NCBI GenBank assembly: GCA_902797515.1
Contig: CADBSX010000140.1
Location: 1-6,763, forward strand
From: an uncultured Eubacteriales bacterium
GTDB taxonomy: Bacteria > Bacillota > Clostridia > Christensenellales > Borkfalkiaceae
DNA length: 6,763 nucleotides
Reading direction: 5' to 3'
Below, one piece after another: positions 5,922 through 6,763 of this stretch. The position numbers and the translations under genes were made by a program. Position 1 is the first letter of the stretch. The number at the start of each line of letters is the position of its first letter. The notes below the pieces were generated by a model, which was not told the DNA's origin, did no database searches, and saw nothing but the letters and a program-made list of their open reading frames with translations.

Positions 5922-6674
5922 ATGAGAAAAGCGATAATTGCGGGAAATTGGAAAATGAACAAGACCATGGCGGAAACCAAAGCCATGATAGCGGAACTCG
6001 CGCCGAAGGTAAAGGACGCGGACTGCGACGTAGTGCTTTGCGTTCCCTATACCGATATTTTGGCGGCGAAAAGAGCGGCGAAAGGCACTAATATAAAGAT
6101 AGGCGCGGAAAACGTCCATTGGGCTGAAAAAGGCGCGTTCACGGGCGAAGTTTCGGCGGAAATGCTCAAAGAACTGAAAGTCGATTACGTCATTATCGGA
6201 CACAGCGAGAGAAGGCAGTATTTCGGCGAGACCGACGAAACGGTGAACAAGAGGACGGCGGCGGCTCTCAACGCGAAGATAAGACCTATCGTCTGCGTTG
6301 GCGAAACCGAAGATGAAAGAGTAAACGGACTTACCGAAAAGGTGCTTTACAGGCAGATAACCGAAGGTCTTAAAGGCTTTAAGTCGAAGGATTTCGATAA
6401 GATCGTTATAGCGTACGAGCCCGTATGGGCGATCGGCACGGGCAGGACCGCTACGGCAACCGACGCTAACGTCACTATCGGATATATAAGGAAAGTCCTC
6501 GCCAAAAAATTCAGAGGCTCGGTCGCGGAAAAGACGAGAATACAGTACGGCGGCTCTATGAACGTCAAAAATTGCAAGGAACTTATGGCGGAAGAAGAGA
6601 TCGACGGCGGACTTATCGGCGGCGCGTCTTTAAAAGCGGACGACTTTGCCTATATCGTTAATTATAACAAGTAA
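5922..6674 (+). CDS. tpiA: Triosephosphate isomerase
   Basis: Cytoplasmic TIM-barrel enzyme that interconverts dihydroxyacetone phosphate and glyceraldehyde 3-phosphate. The catalytic set is complete: N9 and K11 in AGNWKMN (7-13), H94 in IIGHSERR (91-98), and E166 in AYEPVWAIGTG (164-174), the start of the mobile loop 6, here followed by RTA rather than the more common KTA. The phosphate-binding ends YGGSMN and GGLIGGASL are present near the C-terminus. The 250-residue length is typical. AAAGGAG at 5907-5913, 8 bases before the ATG, and the immediate AGNWKMN motif fix the start. It is the second gene of the pgk-tpiA operon, 43 bases after pgk with no terminator between them. In many Firmicutes gpmI and eno follow; here 89 non-coding bases run to the window edge, so the next gene is not visible. 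Confidence 0.98.
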   Translation: MRKAIIAGNWKMNKTMAETKAMIAELAPKVKDADCDVVLCVPYTDILAAKRAAKGTNIKIGAENVHWAEKGAFTGEVSAEMLKELKVDYVIIGHSERRQYFGETDETVNKRTAAALNAKIRPIVCVGETEDERVNGLTEKVLYRQITEGLKGFKSKDFDKIVIAYEPVWAIGTGRTATATDANVTIGYIRKVLAKKFRGSVAEKTRIQYGGSMNVKNCKELMAEEEIDGGLIGGASLKADDFAYIVNYNK

Positions 6675-6727
6675 TTTTTTAAGGTTTATAAACTTCGTTC
6701 TTCTGCGTTTCTGCTTGTTTTTCCGTC

Positions 6728-6753
6728 CGCAATGACCGAGTAGGTCTATTGCG
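6728..6753. other. Hairpin downstream of tpiA at the window edge
   Basis: CGCAAT plus GACC (6728-6737) pairs with GGTC plus ATTGCG (6743-6753) to make 10 bp with a single bulged T at 6747 and a 5-base loop. No T-tract follows on either strand (ACCGAAAAAA on the right, GGACGGAAAAAC on the left in minus sense), so it is not a normal intrinsic terminator. It may be part of a leader, a repeat or an RNA that continues past the window. No reading frame is visible in 6675-6763. Confidence 0.4.
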
Positions 6754-6763
6754 ACCGAAAAAA

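Noticed and set aside
5258..5986. Long open frame (242 codons) antisense to pgk
   Set aside because: It is a shadow of pgk, whose codon bias leaves few stops on the opposite strand. The product is Arg/Phe-rich without domains, and there is no ribosome binding site.

Overview
The window looks like a chromosomal segment of a low-to-mid GC, Gram-positive-type anaerobe of the class Clostridia. The evidence is strong AGGAG-type ribosome binding sites, a V-type (A/V) ATPase subunit, a clostridial-style pgk-tpiA pair, and a lipoprotein plus an XRE regulator of clostridial type. Codon use is rich in ATA, GCG, CGC and TCG, which fits uncultured gut lineages such as Christensenellales-like Clostridia. 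That placement is an inference from style, not a database result.

Layout: (1) 10-639 (+) is the V-type ATPase subunit D gene, probably the end of an ATPase operon that begins before the window. It ends at a perfect 17-bp hairpin terminator (674-714), shared with the convergent operon. (2) 728-4031 (-) is a tightly packed three-gene operon transcribed leftward in the order XRE/zinc-ribbon/membrane regulator, DUF308/HdeD-like membrane protein, two-domain lipoprotein. It has an extended -10 promoter near 4085-4113 and repeated TTCAACC-type sites further upstream. (3) 4032-4561 is a 530-bp region with no credible protein gene. (4) 4562-6674 (+) holds pgk and tpiA, two glycolytic genes on one transcript driven by a promoter at 4494-4522. 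(5) 6675-6763 is non-coding at the window edge and contains a 10-bp hairpin.

The most interesting object is in region 3. On the minus strand there is a near-consensus promoter (TTGATA-17-TATAAT, with a TG extension). It is followed, starting at the predicted +1, by about 163 nt that fold into a 14-bp end-to-end closing stem, a 12-bp second stem and an 8-bp hairpin. A 9-bp pseudoknot pairing is possible, and the segment ends in an intrinsic terminator with six U residues. Every irregular pair in these stems is a G-U wobble on the minus strand but an A-C mismatch on the plus strand, so the structure belongs to a minus-strand RNA. I cannot assign it to a known RNA family. It could be an independent small RNA, or a structured leader/attenuator of the regulator operon lying 175 bp downstream.

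How the parts may work together: the regulator operon encodes a DNA-binding protein that is probably anchored in the membrane, a small multi-spanning membrane protein and a surface lipoprotein. This suggests an envelope-sensing or envelope-maintenance module, but no substrate can be named. pgk and tpiA serve central glycolysis and are probably linked to this module only by sharing the divergent intergenic region.
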